Of a stretch of DNA of 64,000 bases, positions 26,538-36,726 are shown in pieces. Position 1 is the first letter of the stretch, and the number at the start of each line of letters is the position of its first letter. Source of the DNA: Bacteroidota bacterium (GTDB taxonomy: Bacteria > Bacteroidota > Bacteroidia > Bacteroidales > DTGW01); NCBI GenBank assembly GCA_029572965.1, contig JAKPQD010000024.1, positions 1-64,000 of the forward strand. Reading direction: 5' to 3'. A program made the position numbers and the translations under genes. The notes below the pieces were generated by a model. The model saw only the letters and a program-made list of their open reading frames with translations. It had not been told where the DNA came from and ran no database searches.

Positions 26538-27812
26538 TTAATTTATCATGTCAAAACCACAGTATGGGACTAATGCCTTGGGGAGCTTAATACCCTCGGC
26601 TGTTTGGTTATTCTCAAGCAATGCAGCAACAATACGAGGAAGAGCCAGTGCACTGCCATTAAGCGTATGGGCTAAAGTGGTTTTCTTTTCTCCGGCTTCT
26701 TTGAAACGCAGTTTCATTCGGTTTGCCTGAAACGACTCAAAATTTGAAACTGAACTTACTTCTAACCAGCGTTTTTGAGCTGCAGCAAATACTTCAAAGT
26801 CGTATGTCATGGCTGAAGCAAAGCTCATATCGCCTCCACAAAGGCGAATGATACGGTAAGGCAATTCAAGCTTGTTAACCAGGCTTTCAACATATTCAAC
26901 CATCTGCTCTAAAGTCTCATAACTTTTATCTGGGTGTTGGATCTGAACGATTTCAACCTTATCAAACTGATGCAGGCGGTTAAGGCCGCGTACATCTTTG
27001 CCATACGAACCTGCTTCGCGCCTGAAACATGGGGTATAAGCAGTATTCTTTATCGGAAAATCAGAATCATTCAATATTACATCGCGATAAATATTAGTAA
27101 CAGGAACTTCTGCTGTGGGTATAAGATAGTAGTTATCCAATGTTGCATGGTACATCTGACCTTCCTTGTCAGGAAGCTGACCAGTGCCGTACCCGGAGTC
27201 TTCGTTGACCATCAGCGGAGGCATCATTTCAATATATCCTGCTTTGCGGGCTTCGTCAAGGAAGAAGTTAATCAATGCCCTTTGCAACCTGGCCCCTTTG
27301 TCTTTGTAAACAGGAAACCCGGCTCCGGTAATCTTTACACCAAGTTCAAAATCGATGATGTCATATTTTTTGGCCAAATCCCAGTGAGGCATTGCATCAT
27401 CGGCTAAAGCAGGCACATTGCCCCCTTTACGGATTTCGAGGTTATCTTCTGCGCTGTGCCCCTTTGGAACATTTGTATGGGGCAAATTGGGCAATAGAAC
27501 CAAAGTATTCTGGAGTTCTTTTTCAACCACTGTAAGTTGTTCGGTGAGTTGTCCTATTTTTTCTTTCAGCTCATTGGTTTTCAACTTAGCCGCATCAGCT
27601 TCTTCTTTTTTGCCGTTCTTGAAAAGGATACCTATTTCTTTAGATAAGTTGTTCATTTCGGCCTGGCTGGCATCAGCTTGCTGTTGTATTGCCCTGCGTT
27701 GGTTGTCCAGTTCAATGATTTTATCAACCAGTTCAGGTTGCTTGAAGTTTTTAACAGCCAGGCGTTCAAGGACGAAATCACGTTTTTCTCTTATAACTTG
27801 TAAAGTCAACAT
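26538..27812 (-). CDS. serS: Seryl-tRNA synthetase
   Basis: A 424-residue class II enzyme charging tRNA-Ser. The long N-terminal antiparallel coiled coil (about 30-105) that grips the tRNA variable arm is visible as charged heptads. Class II motif 2 is in TPCFRREAGSYGKDVRGLNR and motif 3 in HTLNGSALALPRIVAALLEN. Length is normal. It lies downstream of rpmA, separated by a strong terminator, so it should have its own promoter in the short spacer, although I cannot identify it. Confidence 0.97.
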   Translation of the reverse strand: MLTLQVIREKRDFVLERLAVKNFKQPELVDKIIELDNQRRAIQQQADASQAEMNNLSKEIGILFKNGKKEEADAAKLKTNELKEKIGQLTEQLTVVEKELQNTLVLLPNLPHTNVPKGHSAEDNLEIRKGGNVPALADDAMPHWDLAKKYDIIDFELGVKITGAGFPVYKDKGARLQRALINFFLDEARKAGYIEMMPPLMVNEDSGYGTGQLPDKEGQMYHATLDNYYLIPTAEVPVTNIYRDVILNDSDFPIKNTAYTPCFRREAGSYGKDVRGLNRLHQFDKVEIVQIQHPDKSYETLEQMVEYVESLVNKLELPYRIIRLCGGDMSFASAMTYDFEVFAAAQKRWLEVSSVSNFESFQANRMKLRFKEAGEKKTTLAHTLNGSALALPRIVAALLENNQTAEGIKLPKALVPYCGFDMIN

Positions 27813-27836
27813 GGTGTTGAAGTTTAAAGTGATGGA

Positions 27837-27886
27837 ATAAAAAAACTCTTACAATTATTTTTCGCAAGAAAAACAACTGCAAGAGT
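27837..27886 (-). terminator. Terminator of the rplU-rpmA operon
   Basis: On the minus strand a 19-bp stem forms between ACTCTTGCAGTTGTTTTTC (27886 to 27868) and the sequence ending at 27845. Three G-U wobbles, at positions where the plus-strand RNA would have A-C mismatches, show the hairpin works in the minus direction. The loop is TTGC and the stem is followed by a run of T from 27844. Confidence 0.88.
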
Positions 27887-27905
27887 CAGATATTGTAAAA
27901 TTTGT

Positions 27906-28163
27906 TTATTCGGCTGCAATAACCGAAACAAAAGATTTGTTATCGCGGGTTTTCTTGAAGCTTACAGTGCCATCAACAAGGGCGAATAAAGTATGATCTT
28001 TACCAATACCAACATTATTTCCAGGATTGTGCACTGTTCCACGTTGACGTACGATAATATTTCCGGCTTTTACAACTTCTCCACCGAAAATTTTCACACC
28101 AAGTCGTTTACTCAGTGAATCACGACCGTTCTTCGAACTACCTACACCTTTTTTATGTGCCAT
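27906..28163 (-). CDS. rpmA: 50S ribosomal protein L27
   Basis: An 85-residue basic protein with the family start [16 protein letters not shown] and the conserved [21 protein letters not shown]27 reaches towards the peptidyl-transferase centre. Unlike the L27 of Firmicutes there is no N-terminal extension to be cleaved. It starts 27 bp after rplU, and the transcript ends at a strong terminator immediately downstream. Confidence 0.98.
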   Translation of the reverse strand: MAHKKGVGSSKNGRDSLSKRLGVKIFGGEVVKAGNIIVRQRGTVHNPGNNVGIGKDHTLFALVDGTVSFKKTRDNKSFVSVIAAE

Positions 28164-28190
28164 GACTATTTAATTTTATTAACTTTTCAA

Positions 28191-28577
28191 TTATGCTTGA
28201 GCTTCGTCGCTGGGAGCGGCAGCAGCTTTTTTTGTTGTTCTTTTTGGTTTAGCAGCAACTTCACCGGCGCCAACTATTTCATCAATTTTTATTTGAGTGA
28301 AACATTGACGGTGGCCGTTCAGTTTTTGGTAACCTTTTCTGCGGTTTTTCTTGAAAACCAACACTTTGTCACCTTTAACATTTGCTAAAACAGTAGCTTT
28401 TACGCTAGCCCCTTCTACTGTGGGCATTCCAACTTTTACATCGCCTTCATTGTCGATGAGAAGGACTTGGTCAAAACTAACCTGGGCGCCTTCTTGCCCC
28501 TCAAGCTGGTGAACATAGATCTTTTGATCTTTTGTTACTTTAAATTGCTGACCAGCTATGTCAACGATTGCGTACAT
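28191..28577 (-). CDS. rplU: 50S ribosomal protein L21 with C-terminal extension
   Basis: A 128-residue protein; residues 1-103 match L21 ([38 protein letters not shown]). About 25 additional residues at the C-terminus are rich in Ala and Lys ([19 protein letters not shown]), a low-complexity tail seen in other Bacteroidota L21. It is the first gene of the rplU-rpmA operon and has its own promoter at 28623-28653. Confidence 0.97.
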   Translation of the reverse strand: MYAIVDIAGQQFKVTKDQKIYVHQLEGQEGAQVSFDQVLLIDNEGDVKVGMPTVEGASVKATVLANVKGDKVLVFKKNRRKGYQKLNGHRQCFTQIKIDEIVGAGEVAAKPKRTTKKAAAAPSDEAQA

Positions 28578-28622
28578 TTCTTAATGCTTTTATTTTGTTA
28601 CAATTATTCAAAAAATGGACTG

Positions 28623-28653
28623 CAAAGATAAAAACTTTTCACATAATAACAAG
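28623..28653 (-). promoter_or_regulatory. Promoter of rplU-rpmA
   Basis: On the minus strand CTTG (28653 to 28650), a 19-bp spacer and TAtcTTTG (28630 to 28623). The -7 box is consensus and the -33 differs by one base. The leader is about 40 nt. No L21-binding leader structure is obvious. Confidence 0.65.
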
Positions 28654-28785
28654 TGTGTTAAATATTTCTTTTTCAATTTGCCCTGAGGTTTCCTATTTCT
28701 GATTTTTATAGTAATTTTAGCCTCATTTTGTTAGGAATAATTTTAGTAAAAATCATATAACAAGCGTATTACGCCTAAAAACATT

Positions 28786-29367
28786 ATGTACGATTATATA
28801 ACAGGCAAACTGACAGAGCTTACACCTACGTATCTTATTGTAGAGAACAATGGCATAGGTTATGTGATGCACATTTCGTTAAATACTTATTCTAAGCTTG
28901 AAGTAAATACTCAGGCTCGTATATTTGCCCATTTACAAATAAAGGAAGATGCCCATACTTTGTATGGCTTTTATGAAGCGAAAGAGCGTGAAGTTTTCCG
29001 TATCCTGATTTCAGTTTCGGGTATTGGGGCCAATACTGCCCGCATGATATTGTCTTCGCTTACTGCTGAAGAGGTTGCCAATGCCATTAGCAAGGAAAAC
29101 GTGAGGGCTTTGCAAAACATTAAGGGCATTGGGGCGAAAACTGCACAGCGGATGATCGTCGAACTTAAAGATAAAATGATTAAAATTGCAGGCTCGGAAC
29201 AAAATTTATTGCCGCAATACAATACTTCGGCAGATGAAGCGTTATCTGCTTTAGTAATGTTGGGCTTTCAAAAAGGGGCTGCCGAAAAAGCGCTGGCACA
29301 AATTTCGCGCGAAAATAAGCAGGCTTCAGTGGAAGAATACATTAAGCTTGCGTTAAAAGTGTTATAA
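28786..29367 (+). CDS. ruvA: Holliday junction DNA helicase subunit RuvA
   Basis: A 193-residue protein that binds four-way junctions as a tetramer and recruits RuvB. The N-terminal OB fold (MYDYITGKLTELTPTYLIV) is followed by two helix-hairpin-helix motifs (VSGIGANTARMIL and IKGIGAKTAQRMIVELKDK) and a C-terminal RuvB-binding three-helix domain after a short linker. The ruvA-sprA order is common in Bacteroidota. It ends 6 bp before the presumed sprA start. Confidence 0.97.
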   Translation: MYDYITGKLTELTPTYLIVENNGIGYVMHISLNTYSKLEVNTQARIFAHLQIKEDAHTLYGFYEAKEREVFRILISVSGIGANTARMILSSLTAEEVANAISKENVRALQNIKGIGAKTAQRMIVELKDKMIKIAGSEQNLLPQYNTSADEALSALVMLGFQKGAAEKALAQISRENKQASVEEYIKLALKVL

Positions 29368-29373
29368 ACTTTA

Positions 29374-32300
29374 TTGGGTACAGGTTTGACTAAGTTTTCA
29401 AAATATCTTTTTACTGCTATTACATTGGTGTTTATTGGGGCTGCGTTGATGACAACAGAAGCTTCTTTTCGTGTGTTTAAAAAAACACCCTCTCAATACG
29501 AAGATGATGAAGAACCAGTTGATGATACTAACTTTAAGGCTGAAGGCCCACAGTTTAAGCTAAAGAAAGACCCTGATCATGTAAACTCTGAAATAGGTGA
29601 GCCGGAAGGGATTCAATTAAAGAACCCTTCTAATTTCAAATCAAAAGTTGAGTATGACCCTGAGACCAACCAATATGTTGTAAAAAACAAGGTTGGCAAC
29701 CTCGATTACCGCCAGCCATACTATATGGAGCCAAGCGAGTATCGCAAATACGAGATGCAAAAAACGGTTCGCGACTATTGGAAACAACAAGCCAACGGTG
29801 GGAAAGGTACAGGGCGTAATCTTGGAAGCTCATTCAATGTTGGTGGCGAAGTGTTTCAAAAAGTATTTGGGGGTAGTACTATTTCTATTGTCCCACAAGG
29901 CGAGGCTGAGCTGATATTCAAAGGCAATGTAAATACCACCAATAACCCTATTATTCCTGAAACGCAACGTAGTGTCTGGTCTTTTGACTTTGAAGAAAAA
30001 ATCCAGATGAATGTTACCGGAACGATTGGAGACCGCGTTAAACTGGGCGTTTCTTACAACACTGACGCTTCTTTTGAGTTCGAGAACAAGACCAAGATTG
30101 AATACGAAGGCGATGAGGACGATATTGTCAGAAAAATAGAAGCCGGAAACGTTACATTGCCATTGCCGGGTACGCTTATTACTGGTAGCCAGAGCTTGTT
30201 TGGTATCAAAACCGAATTGCAGTTTGGAAAACTAAATGTTACCACAGTACTGTCTCAGCAAAAAGGACAGACACAGGTGGTTGAGGTGCAAGGGGGCGCT
30301 CAGGTTACCCCTTTTGAAATTACATCTACTGAATACGAGGCCAATAAGCACTTTTTCCTTGGGCATAGTTTTCGAGGAAACTTTGACAAAGCACATAAAT
30401 CATTACCGCAAATAACTTCTCCAATTACCATCACTAAAATAGAAGTTTGGGTGACCAACAAAACCAGGGGCAAGGTAGAAGATGTCAGGCCTGTTTATGC
30501 ATTTACCGATTTGGGCGAAACTAACCCCTCTGTACTGAGCAACGCTGCATCTCTTCAGATTGCGCCTAATAATACAGGCTGGCCATCCAACGGTGCTAAT
30601 ACTTTATACAACATTGTAAAAACCCCTGTAAGCAACAGGGATGATGAGAGCCTGAGAACATTGGGGCTTGTTGATGGACGCGACTACGATAAAACCCAAA
30701 GCGCCAGAAAACTTACCAGCAGCGAATATTCTGTTGACACAAAACTTGGTTATATTTCGCTTAACATGTCGTTGAACAATGACGAAATACTTGGTGTGGC
30801 TTACGAGTATATGGTCAACGGCTATACCTATAAGGTAGGGGATTTGTCCACAGAAGTTACATCATCTAAAACGCCTTTGGTGTTAAAGCTTTTGAAAGGG
30901 ACAACATTGTCGCCAAAGCTTTCGACTTGGGATCTGATGATGAAAAACATTTACAACCTCAATGCTTATGAGATTAGCAAAGATGATTTTTACCTGAATG
31001 TGCTTTATCACGACAATAAAAACGGGTCGGATGTGAGTTATATCCCTGAGCCTGCCGGACGCATTGATAGTATTGCATTGCTCAAATTTTTAGGTTTGGA
31101 CAATACCAATAGCCAGATGAATGGCAATTCAGACGGGGTTTTTGACTTTATTGATGGAGTAACCATTGACAAACGTTACGGTCGGGTTATTTTTCCCATG
31201 TTGGAACCTTTTGGCCGGGGGCTCCGTGACAGGTTTATAAAACGAGGCGTAACAGATTCCCTCACATGGAGTAAATATACTTACTACGAATTATACGACT
31301 CTACAAAGACCAAGGCAGAGGATGTTTCGGAAAAAAATAAGTTCAAGTTAAAAGGTACCTACAAGTCGGCCTCTTCTTCGGAAATATACCTCAATGCGAT
31401 GAACATTCCCAAAGGTTCAGTAAAAGTGACCTCTGGTGGCATGCCATTAGTTGAAAACCAGGATTACGTGGTGGATTATGCTCTGGGTACGGTTAAGATA
31501 ACCAACAGTGCTATCATGTCTTCGGGGCAGCCTATTAAAGTTTCGTTAGAAAACAATGCCAATTTCAATTTCCAGACAAAAACCATGATAGGTACACACC
31601 TTAATTATAAGGTGAACGATAATTTTGACATTGGAGGTACTCTTTTACACCTTAGTGAAACGCCGCTTACCAGCAAAGTCAACATTGGAGATGAACCAAT
31701 ATCGAACACTATCTGGGGGCTGAACGCTTCGTACCGTGCTAATTCACAGTTTCTAACAACTATGGTTGATAAGCTGCCATTGCTACAAACTAAAGAAATG
31801 TCCTCTATTACGGTTAATGCCGAATTTGCCCAGCTTATCCCTGGTACTTCTAGCAAGATTGGGAAAAAGGGCGTTGCTTATATAGATGACTTTGAGGCCA
31901 GCGAAACAAAATATGACCTGAAATATATTACCGGATGGACTTTGTCGAGTACCCCGCAGACACGTGTTGAAGGCAACTATTTCAACAACCTCGATTATAA
32001 CAGGGATAGGGCACGCCTTTCATTTTACACCATAGACGAATCTTTTTACCGAAAAAGTTCTCTTACTCCTGCCGGGCTTACAGATTCTATGCTAAATGCC
32101 AACGACTCTCGTGAAATATTGGAAACAGAGCTATTCCCGAAAAAACAAAATGTCAATGGCGTACCAACCAATATGTATATATTGAACCTTACATTTAATC
32201 CCAATAAACGTGGCCCATACAACTTTAACACAACAGATTTGGACCAAAATGGGAACTTCATTACTAACCCCGAGGCTCGTTGGGGAGGTATGATGAGGGC

Positions 32301-35300
32301 TTTGCAAACCAATGACTTTGAAGCGGCCAACATCGGGTATATCCAGTTTTGGGTCATGGATCCTTTTTATAATGACTCTACAAATAACAATCAGGGGGGG
32401 GATATGTATTTTCAACTGGGAGATATTTCGGAAGACATCCTGAAAGACGGAAAAATGTCTTTTGAACAGGGCTTACCAACTCCAGGAGACGATTCATCCA
32501 AAGTAGTTGAAACAGTTTGGGGGAAAGTGCCCGATTCTGACCCTATAACCAAAGCTTTTGTTACAGGGAATAATATTAGAAAATATCAGGATGTTGGTTT
32601 AGATGGTTTGTCAAACGAAGATGAAGCAAAAATATCACCGGCATTTGCAGCTAAGTTTCAAGGGACGCCAATTATGGATGACCCTTCTGGCGATGACTTT
32701 AAATATTTCAGGAATGCTGATTTTAATAATAAAGATATTGTCAGCCGGTACGAGTTTTATAATGGTATGGAAAACAACTCCCCTGAAGCCGGTAAGGATT
32801 TTTCACAAAGCAATTACAGTACCCCCGACATGGAAGATATCAATGATGACAATACCCTCAGCGATAAGGAAAACTTTTTTGAATACAGGGTTAGCATGAG
32901 GCCTAATGACCTGGTGAAGGGGACTAATTATGTTGTTGATGCTACTACCTATTCGAAAGGAAATATTAAAGCACGTTGGGTGCAGTTTAAAATCCCTATT
33001 GAAGATTTTACAAGAAAATTTGGCACTATTGAAGATTTCAAATCTATCAGATTTTTACGCATTTATCTTACCGGGTTTAACCAAAAAACTACATTTCGTT
33101 TTGCTACGCTGGATCTGGTCAGAAGTGAATGGCGTAAATACAATGGCTCCCTTTTGCAAAACTCAGAAGGATTTGGCGGACAGGCCCCTGTTAGTAACTT
33201 TGACTTGCAATCAATTAATATTGAAGAAAATGGGGATGTTTATGATATCCCATCTGAAGATGCACGGCCTGTTGACCCTACCAACTCACAATACACCTTG
33301 CAGAATGAGCAATCTATGGTGCTTAAAGTAGAGAACCTTGCCGATGACGATGCCAGGGCAGTGTTCAAAAATGGGCATGTGGACATGCGCCAATACAAGA
33401 GACTGAAAATGTACACCCATGCCCAGCCGCTGAACGGCGAGGCTCTTCAAAATGGCGATGTGACTGTATTTGTCCGTTTTGGTACTGACAATAAAGAAAA
33501 CTATTATGAGTATGAAGTGCCTATGATCGTTAGCCCCATTGGGACAAATATTAGCCGCGATGCCATGTGGCCCGCTAAAAACCAGTTTGATATTGAGTTG
33601 GCCAAATTCCTTCGGCTGAAACAGGAACGTAATGATGCTGATGTTTCTTTATTGAAGCGATATGTAAAACCTGATGGGGATAACAACATGTACATTTGCG
33701 GCAATCCGTCATTAAGTGATATACGCACCATCATGATTGGAGTCAGGAACCCGTCTGAGGCCAATAACAAATACTCTAATGATGGCGCTCCAAAATCGGC
33801 CGAAATTTGGTTGGACGAATTGCGACTTACTGATTTTAGTGATCAGGGCGGATGGGCTGCCAATGCCAGGGCCCAGATTAAGCTTGCCGACTTTGGGAAT
33901 ATCCGTATTGCAGGGGCTACAATGCAACCTGGTTTTGGAAGTATTGAAAAGAAAGTAAATGACAGGGCTAAAGAAACTACCAACCAAATAGATGCTTCAA
34001 CAGACCTTGAGCTTGGTAAGTTTTTCCCCGAAAAAGCCCAGGTTCGTATCCCTTTTTATGCATCGTACTCTCAAATAGATATATTGCCACAGTATAATCC
34101 TTATGACCCTGATATACCTTTGCAGGCTGCTATTGACAACGCTAAAACGCAGGCTGAAAAAGACAAGCTCAGAAAAGAAGCGATTGATCATACATTGCGC
34201 AGGAGTTTCAGCTTCACCAATGTAAAGGTCAACAAGGCAAGTAAGACCCCGCGCTTTTACGACCCGGCCAACTTCTCGGTAAGTTACGGGTACAACGAAA
34301 CCAAATCCTACAATTATGCAACAAAGTATAAAAACTATTATCACCATGAAGGGGGCTTCAATTATATTTTCAATAACCGTCCCAAAAATATCATGCCGCT
34401 GAAGAAAGTTTCGTTCCTGAACAAAAAGGCATTCCAACTGATAAGGGATATCAATTTTTATTATGCCCCTACCAGCATTTCGTTCAGGACCAATATGACC
34501 CATGATTTCCATGAGGTGCAGCTCAAAAACCTTAACGACCGCAGCTATGAATTGCCCAAGACTATCGATCAAAGCTTTTTGTGGAACCGTATGTACGATA
34601 TCCGCTATGATTTGTCCAGGGCTATCAAAGTTGATTTTTCGGCTACAAACGCTGCCCGTATTGAAGAGTGGGACGAAACAATGGACAAACAGTATAAAAA
34701 TGACCCGCGCTATGACGTGTGGAAGCAGATTAAAGAAGGAGGCCGAAACATTAATTATAAGCACCAGATTAATATTACCTATACTGTACCTGTCAATAAA
34801 TTGCCGTTACTTGACTGGACAAGCTTATCTACAAGGTATTCCGGCACTTACGAATGGCAACGCCAGCCATTTATGAAGTCTGAAGAAGGTGCAATCGTTG
34901 AAGTTGGCCATAATATTGCCAATTCGAGGAGCATACAAATCAACCCGGGACTAAACCTGAATACTTTGTATAATAAAGTTGCTTTCCTCAGGGATTTGAA
35001 TGCAGGCAACAGACGTGGAAAAGGTGCCCAAAAGGAGAAAGAAAAAGAAATGAAAACGGTTTCTTTTGAAAAAGAAGGGGTTTCATTAAAAGCCGGAGAA
35101 GCTAAAAGCATTTCGCACAAGCTGGGTTCTGAAGATGTAACCATTAAGGTAACTGACAGCAAAGGCAACGAGGTAAAAGGTACTATGGAAGTGGCATCGC
35201 CAAACAGGCTTATTTTTACCCCTGAAAAAGACGTAACTGGGGCCAAGATTGTGGTAGAAGGCAAAGTAGAAGCTGGCCCGGATGTGCTGATGTTTCTTGC

Positions 35301-36708
35301 CCGCAACGTTGTGAGGCTTGCAACGGGTGTAAAAACCATATCTGTATCTTATACCCAGACTGAAGGTACGGCTTTGCCGGGATATATTCGTCCTTCAAAA
35401 TATTTAGGCATGAGCGGGGATTATGCCCCGGGATGGCAGTTTGTTATGGGCGAACAGGCTCCTTCTCTTGTAGAACGCATGGTACACAAGGAATGGATTT
35501 CAAATAATGAATTATTATCAGGCTCACTCTTGAAAAACAGGACCCAATCTGTTAATGTGCGAGTAAATTACGAGCCTTTCAGGGGGCTCCGGGTTGACCT
35601 GACAGGCAACCATTCGTTTACCCAAAATATATCTGCTGCATATCTTTATACCGGCAACCTTAGCGATACTATTCAGCTGTACCTCAGCCAGTTCTCACGC
35701 CCGATGAAGTCAGGCAATATGAGCATGACCATCATCAGCCTTGGCTCATGGGAAAATATGACTAAAGACAATTATGCCAATTCAAAATATTTCGATAAGT
35801 TTAAAGAAGCGGCTATTACTGCTGCCCAAAAATTAAATGAAAACAACCAGGAAATAATTGCCAGACATGGCAATAGTTTAGATACTGGCACGCAACCTGG
35901 TTTTAATCGCAAAATCCAACAAGCCTTAATTCCGGCATTCCTTTCTACTTACGGAGGATATGGGCTTGATTCAAAAACATTGGCATTGTTCCCTGTATTG
36001 AGCATGATTAGGCCTAACTGGCGTGTCAATTATGACGGATTAATTGATATTCCTATTGTAGGCGAATATGCACAATCTGTAAACCTTACCCATGCTTATG
36101 TGGCAACGTATAATGTTGGTTCATATACAACCAACTCAAAATATGATACGAGGGTTGATTATAGCTACGTTCGTGATAGAAATACCGGGTTTTATGTCCC
36201 CCAATTTGATGTTGGTTCGGTATCTATTACTGAGCAATTCAGCCCGCTGATTGGTGTTGACGTAACCTTAAAAAACAATATCACTGCCCGAGCTGAATAC
36301 AAAAAGAACCGTTCGCTGATGTTAGGTACATCGAACTATTCGCTAATTGAAAGTTATGGAAAAGAGTATGTATTTGGCGCCGGTTATCGGTTCCCCGATA
36401 TACCCCTTACCATGCTTACTTTAGGGGCTATCGCCAGTCCTATCAAGAGCGACCTCGATCTTCGGGCAGATGTTTCTATCCGTCAGGACATGAACGTGAT
36501 GCGAAAACTGGATGATGGAGTGGCTCCTTCTTTGACGCAGGGTAATACTAATGTTAAGATTTCCTTTACTGCTGATTATCAGCTTAGCGACAGGCTTACT
36601 GTTAGGCTGTTCTACGACAGGGCCCTTACCAATCCATATATATCCAGCTCATTTATGACTATTGCCACCGACTTTGGCTTTAGCGTGAGGTTTGTTATTG
36701 CACAGTAA
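29374..36708 (+). CDS. sprA: T9SS outer-membrane translocon / cell surface protein SprA
   Basis: A 2444-residue protein, the expected size for SprA (Sov in Porphyromonas), which forms the very large beta-barrel pore of type IX secretion. A signal peptide occupies about residues 1-30. Two copies of the SprA N-terminal repeat and long strand-rich stretches are visible, for example YMEPSEYRKYEMQKTVRDYW early, GTIGDRVKLGVSYNTDASF and the later LRTNM/RAEYKKNRSLMLGTSN-type barrel sequence up to the C-terminal aromatic strand FGFSVRFVIAQ. The only start is TTG at 29374, possibly TTG at 29386, since no ATG precedes the signal sequence. A shadow frame of 255 codons on the other strand is not a gene. 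Confidence 0.95.
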   Translation: MGTGLTKFSKYLFTAITLVFIGAALMTTEASFRVFKKTPSQYEDDEEPVDDTNFKAEGPQFKLKKDPDHVNSEIGEPEGIQLKNPSNFKSKVEYDPETNQYVVKNKVGNLDYRQPYYMEPSEYRKYEMQKTVRDYWKQQANGGKGTGRNLGSSFNVGGEVFQKVFGGSTISIVPQGEAELIFKGNVNTTNNPIIPETQRSVWSFDFEEKIQMNVTGTIGDRVKLGVSYNTDASFEFENKTKIEYEGDEDDIVRKIEAGNVTLPLPGTLITGSQSLFGIKTELQFGKLNVTTVLSQQKGQTQVVEVQGGAQVTPFEITSTEYEANKHFFLGHSFRGNFDKAHKSLPQITSPITITKIEVWVTNKTRGKVEDVRPVYAFTDLGETNPSVLSNAASLQIAPNNTGWPSNGANTLYNIVKTPVSNRDDESLRTLGLVDGRDYDKTQSARKLTSSEYSVDTKLGYISLNMSLNNDEILGVAYEYMVNGYTYKVGDLSTEVTSSKTPLVLKLLKGTTLSPKLSTWDLMMKNIYNLNAYEISKDDFYLNVLYHDNKNGSDVSYIPEPAGRIDSIALLKFLGLDNTNSQMNGNSDGVFDFIDGVTIDKRYGRVIFPMLEPFGRGLRDRFIKRGVTDSLTWSKYTYYELYDSTKTKAEDVSEKNKFKLKGTYKSASSSEIYLNAMNIPKGSVKVTSGGMPLVENQDYVVDYALGTVKITNSAIMSSGQPIKVSLENNANFNFQTKTMIGTHLNYKVNDNFDIGGTLLHLSETPLTSKVNIGDEPISNTIWGLNASYRANSQFLTTMVDKLPLLQTKEMSSITVNAEFAQLIPGTSSKIGKKGVAYIDDFEASETKYDLKYITGWTLSSTPQTRVEGNYFNNLDYNRDRARLSFYTIDESFYRKSSLTPAGLTDSMLNANDSREILETELFPKKQNVNGVPTNMYILNLTFNPNKRGPYNFNTTDLDQNGNFITNPEARWGGMMRALQTNDFEAANIGYIQFWVMDPFYNDSTNNNQGGDMYFQLGDISEDILKDGKMSFEQGLPTPGDDSSKVVETVWGKVPDSDPITKAFVTGNNIRKYQDVGLDGLSNEDEAKISPAFAAKFQGTPIMDDPSGDDFKYFRNADFNNKDIVSRYEFYNGMENNSPEAGKDFSQSNYSTPDMEDINDDNTLSDKENFFEYRVSMRPNDLVKGTNYVVDATTYSKGNIKARWVQFKIPIEDFTRKFGTIEDFKSIRFLRIYLTGFNQKTTFRFATLDLVRSEWRKYNGSLLQNSEGFGGQAPVSNFDLQSINIEENGDVYDIPSEDARPVDPTNSQYTLQNEQSMVLKVENLADDDARAVFKNGHVDMRQYKRLKMYTHAQPLNGEALQNGDVTVFVRFGTDNKENYYEYEVPMIVSPIGTNISRDAMWPAKNQFDIELAKFLRLKQERNDADVSLLKRYVKPDGDNNMYICGNPSLSDIRTIMIGVRNPSEANNKYSNDGAPKSAEIWLDELRLTDFSDQGGWAANARAQIKLADFGNIRIAGATMQPGFGSIEKKVNDRAKETTNQIDASTDLELGKFFPEKAQVRIPFYASYSQIDILPQYNPYDPDIPLQAAIDNAKTQAEKDKLRKEAIDHTLRRSFSFTNVKVNKASKTPRFYDPANFSVSYGYNETKSYNYATKYKNYYHHEGGFNYIFNNRPKNIMPLKKVSFLNKKAFQLIRDINFYYAPTSISFRTNMTHDFHEVQLKNLNDRSYELPKTIDQSFLWNRMYDIRYDLSRAIKVDFSATNAARIEEWDETMDKQYKNDPRYDVWKQIKEGGRNINYKHQINITYTVPVNKLPLLDWTSLSTRYSGTYEWQRQPFMKSEEGAIVEVGHNIANSRSIQINPGLNLNTLYNKVAFLRDLNAGNRRGKGAQKEKEKEMKTVSFEKEGVSLKAGEAKSISHKLGSEDVTIKVTDSKGNEVKGTMEVASPNRLIFTPEKDVTGAKIVVEGKVEAGPDVLMFLARNVVRLATGVKTISVSYTQTEGTALPGYIRPSKYLGMSGDYAPGWQFVMGEQAPSLVERMVHKEWISNNELLSGSLLKNRTQSVNVRVNYEPFRGLRVDLTGNHSFTQNISAAYLYTGNLSDTIQLYLSQFSRPMKSGNMSMTIISLGSWENMTKDNYANSKYFDKFKEAAITAAQKLNENNQEIIARHGNSLDTGTQPGFNRKIQQALIPAFLSTYGGYGLDSKTLALFPVLSMIRPNWRVNYDGLIDIPIVGEYAQSVNLTHAYVATYNVGSYTTNSKYDTRVDYSYVRDRNTGFYVPQFDVGSVSITEQFSPLIGVDVTLKNNITARAEYKKNRSLMLGTSNYSLIESYGKEYVFGAGYRFPDIPLTMLTLGAIASPIKSDLDLRADVSIRQDMNVMRKLDDGVAPSLTQGNTNVKISFTADYQLSDRLTVRLFYDRALTNPYISSSFMTIATDFGFSVRFVIAQ

Positions 36709-36726
36709 TAAGAATTTGATATAAAG

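Noticed and set aside
33997-34764. A 255-codon open frame on the minus strand inside sprA
   Set aside because: It lies opposite the coding strand of a clearly recognised SprA and has no family resemblance; long antisense frames are expected in a 7-kb gene.
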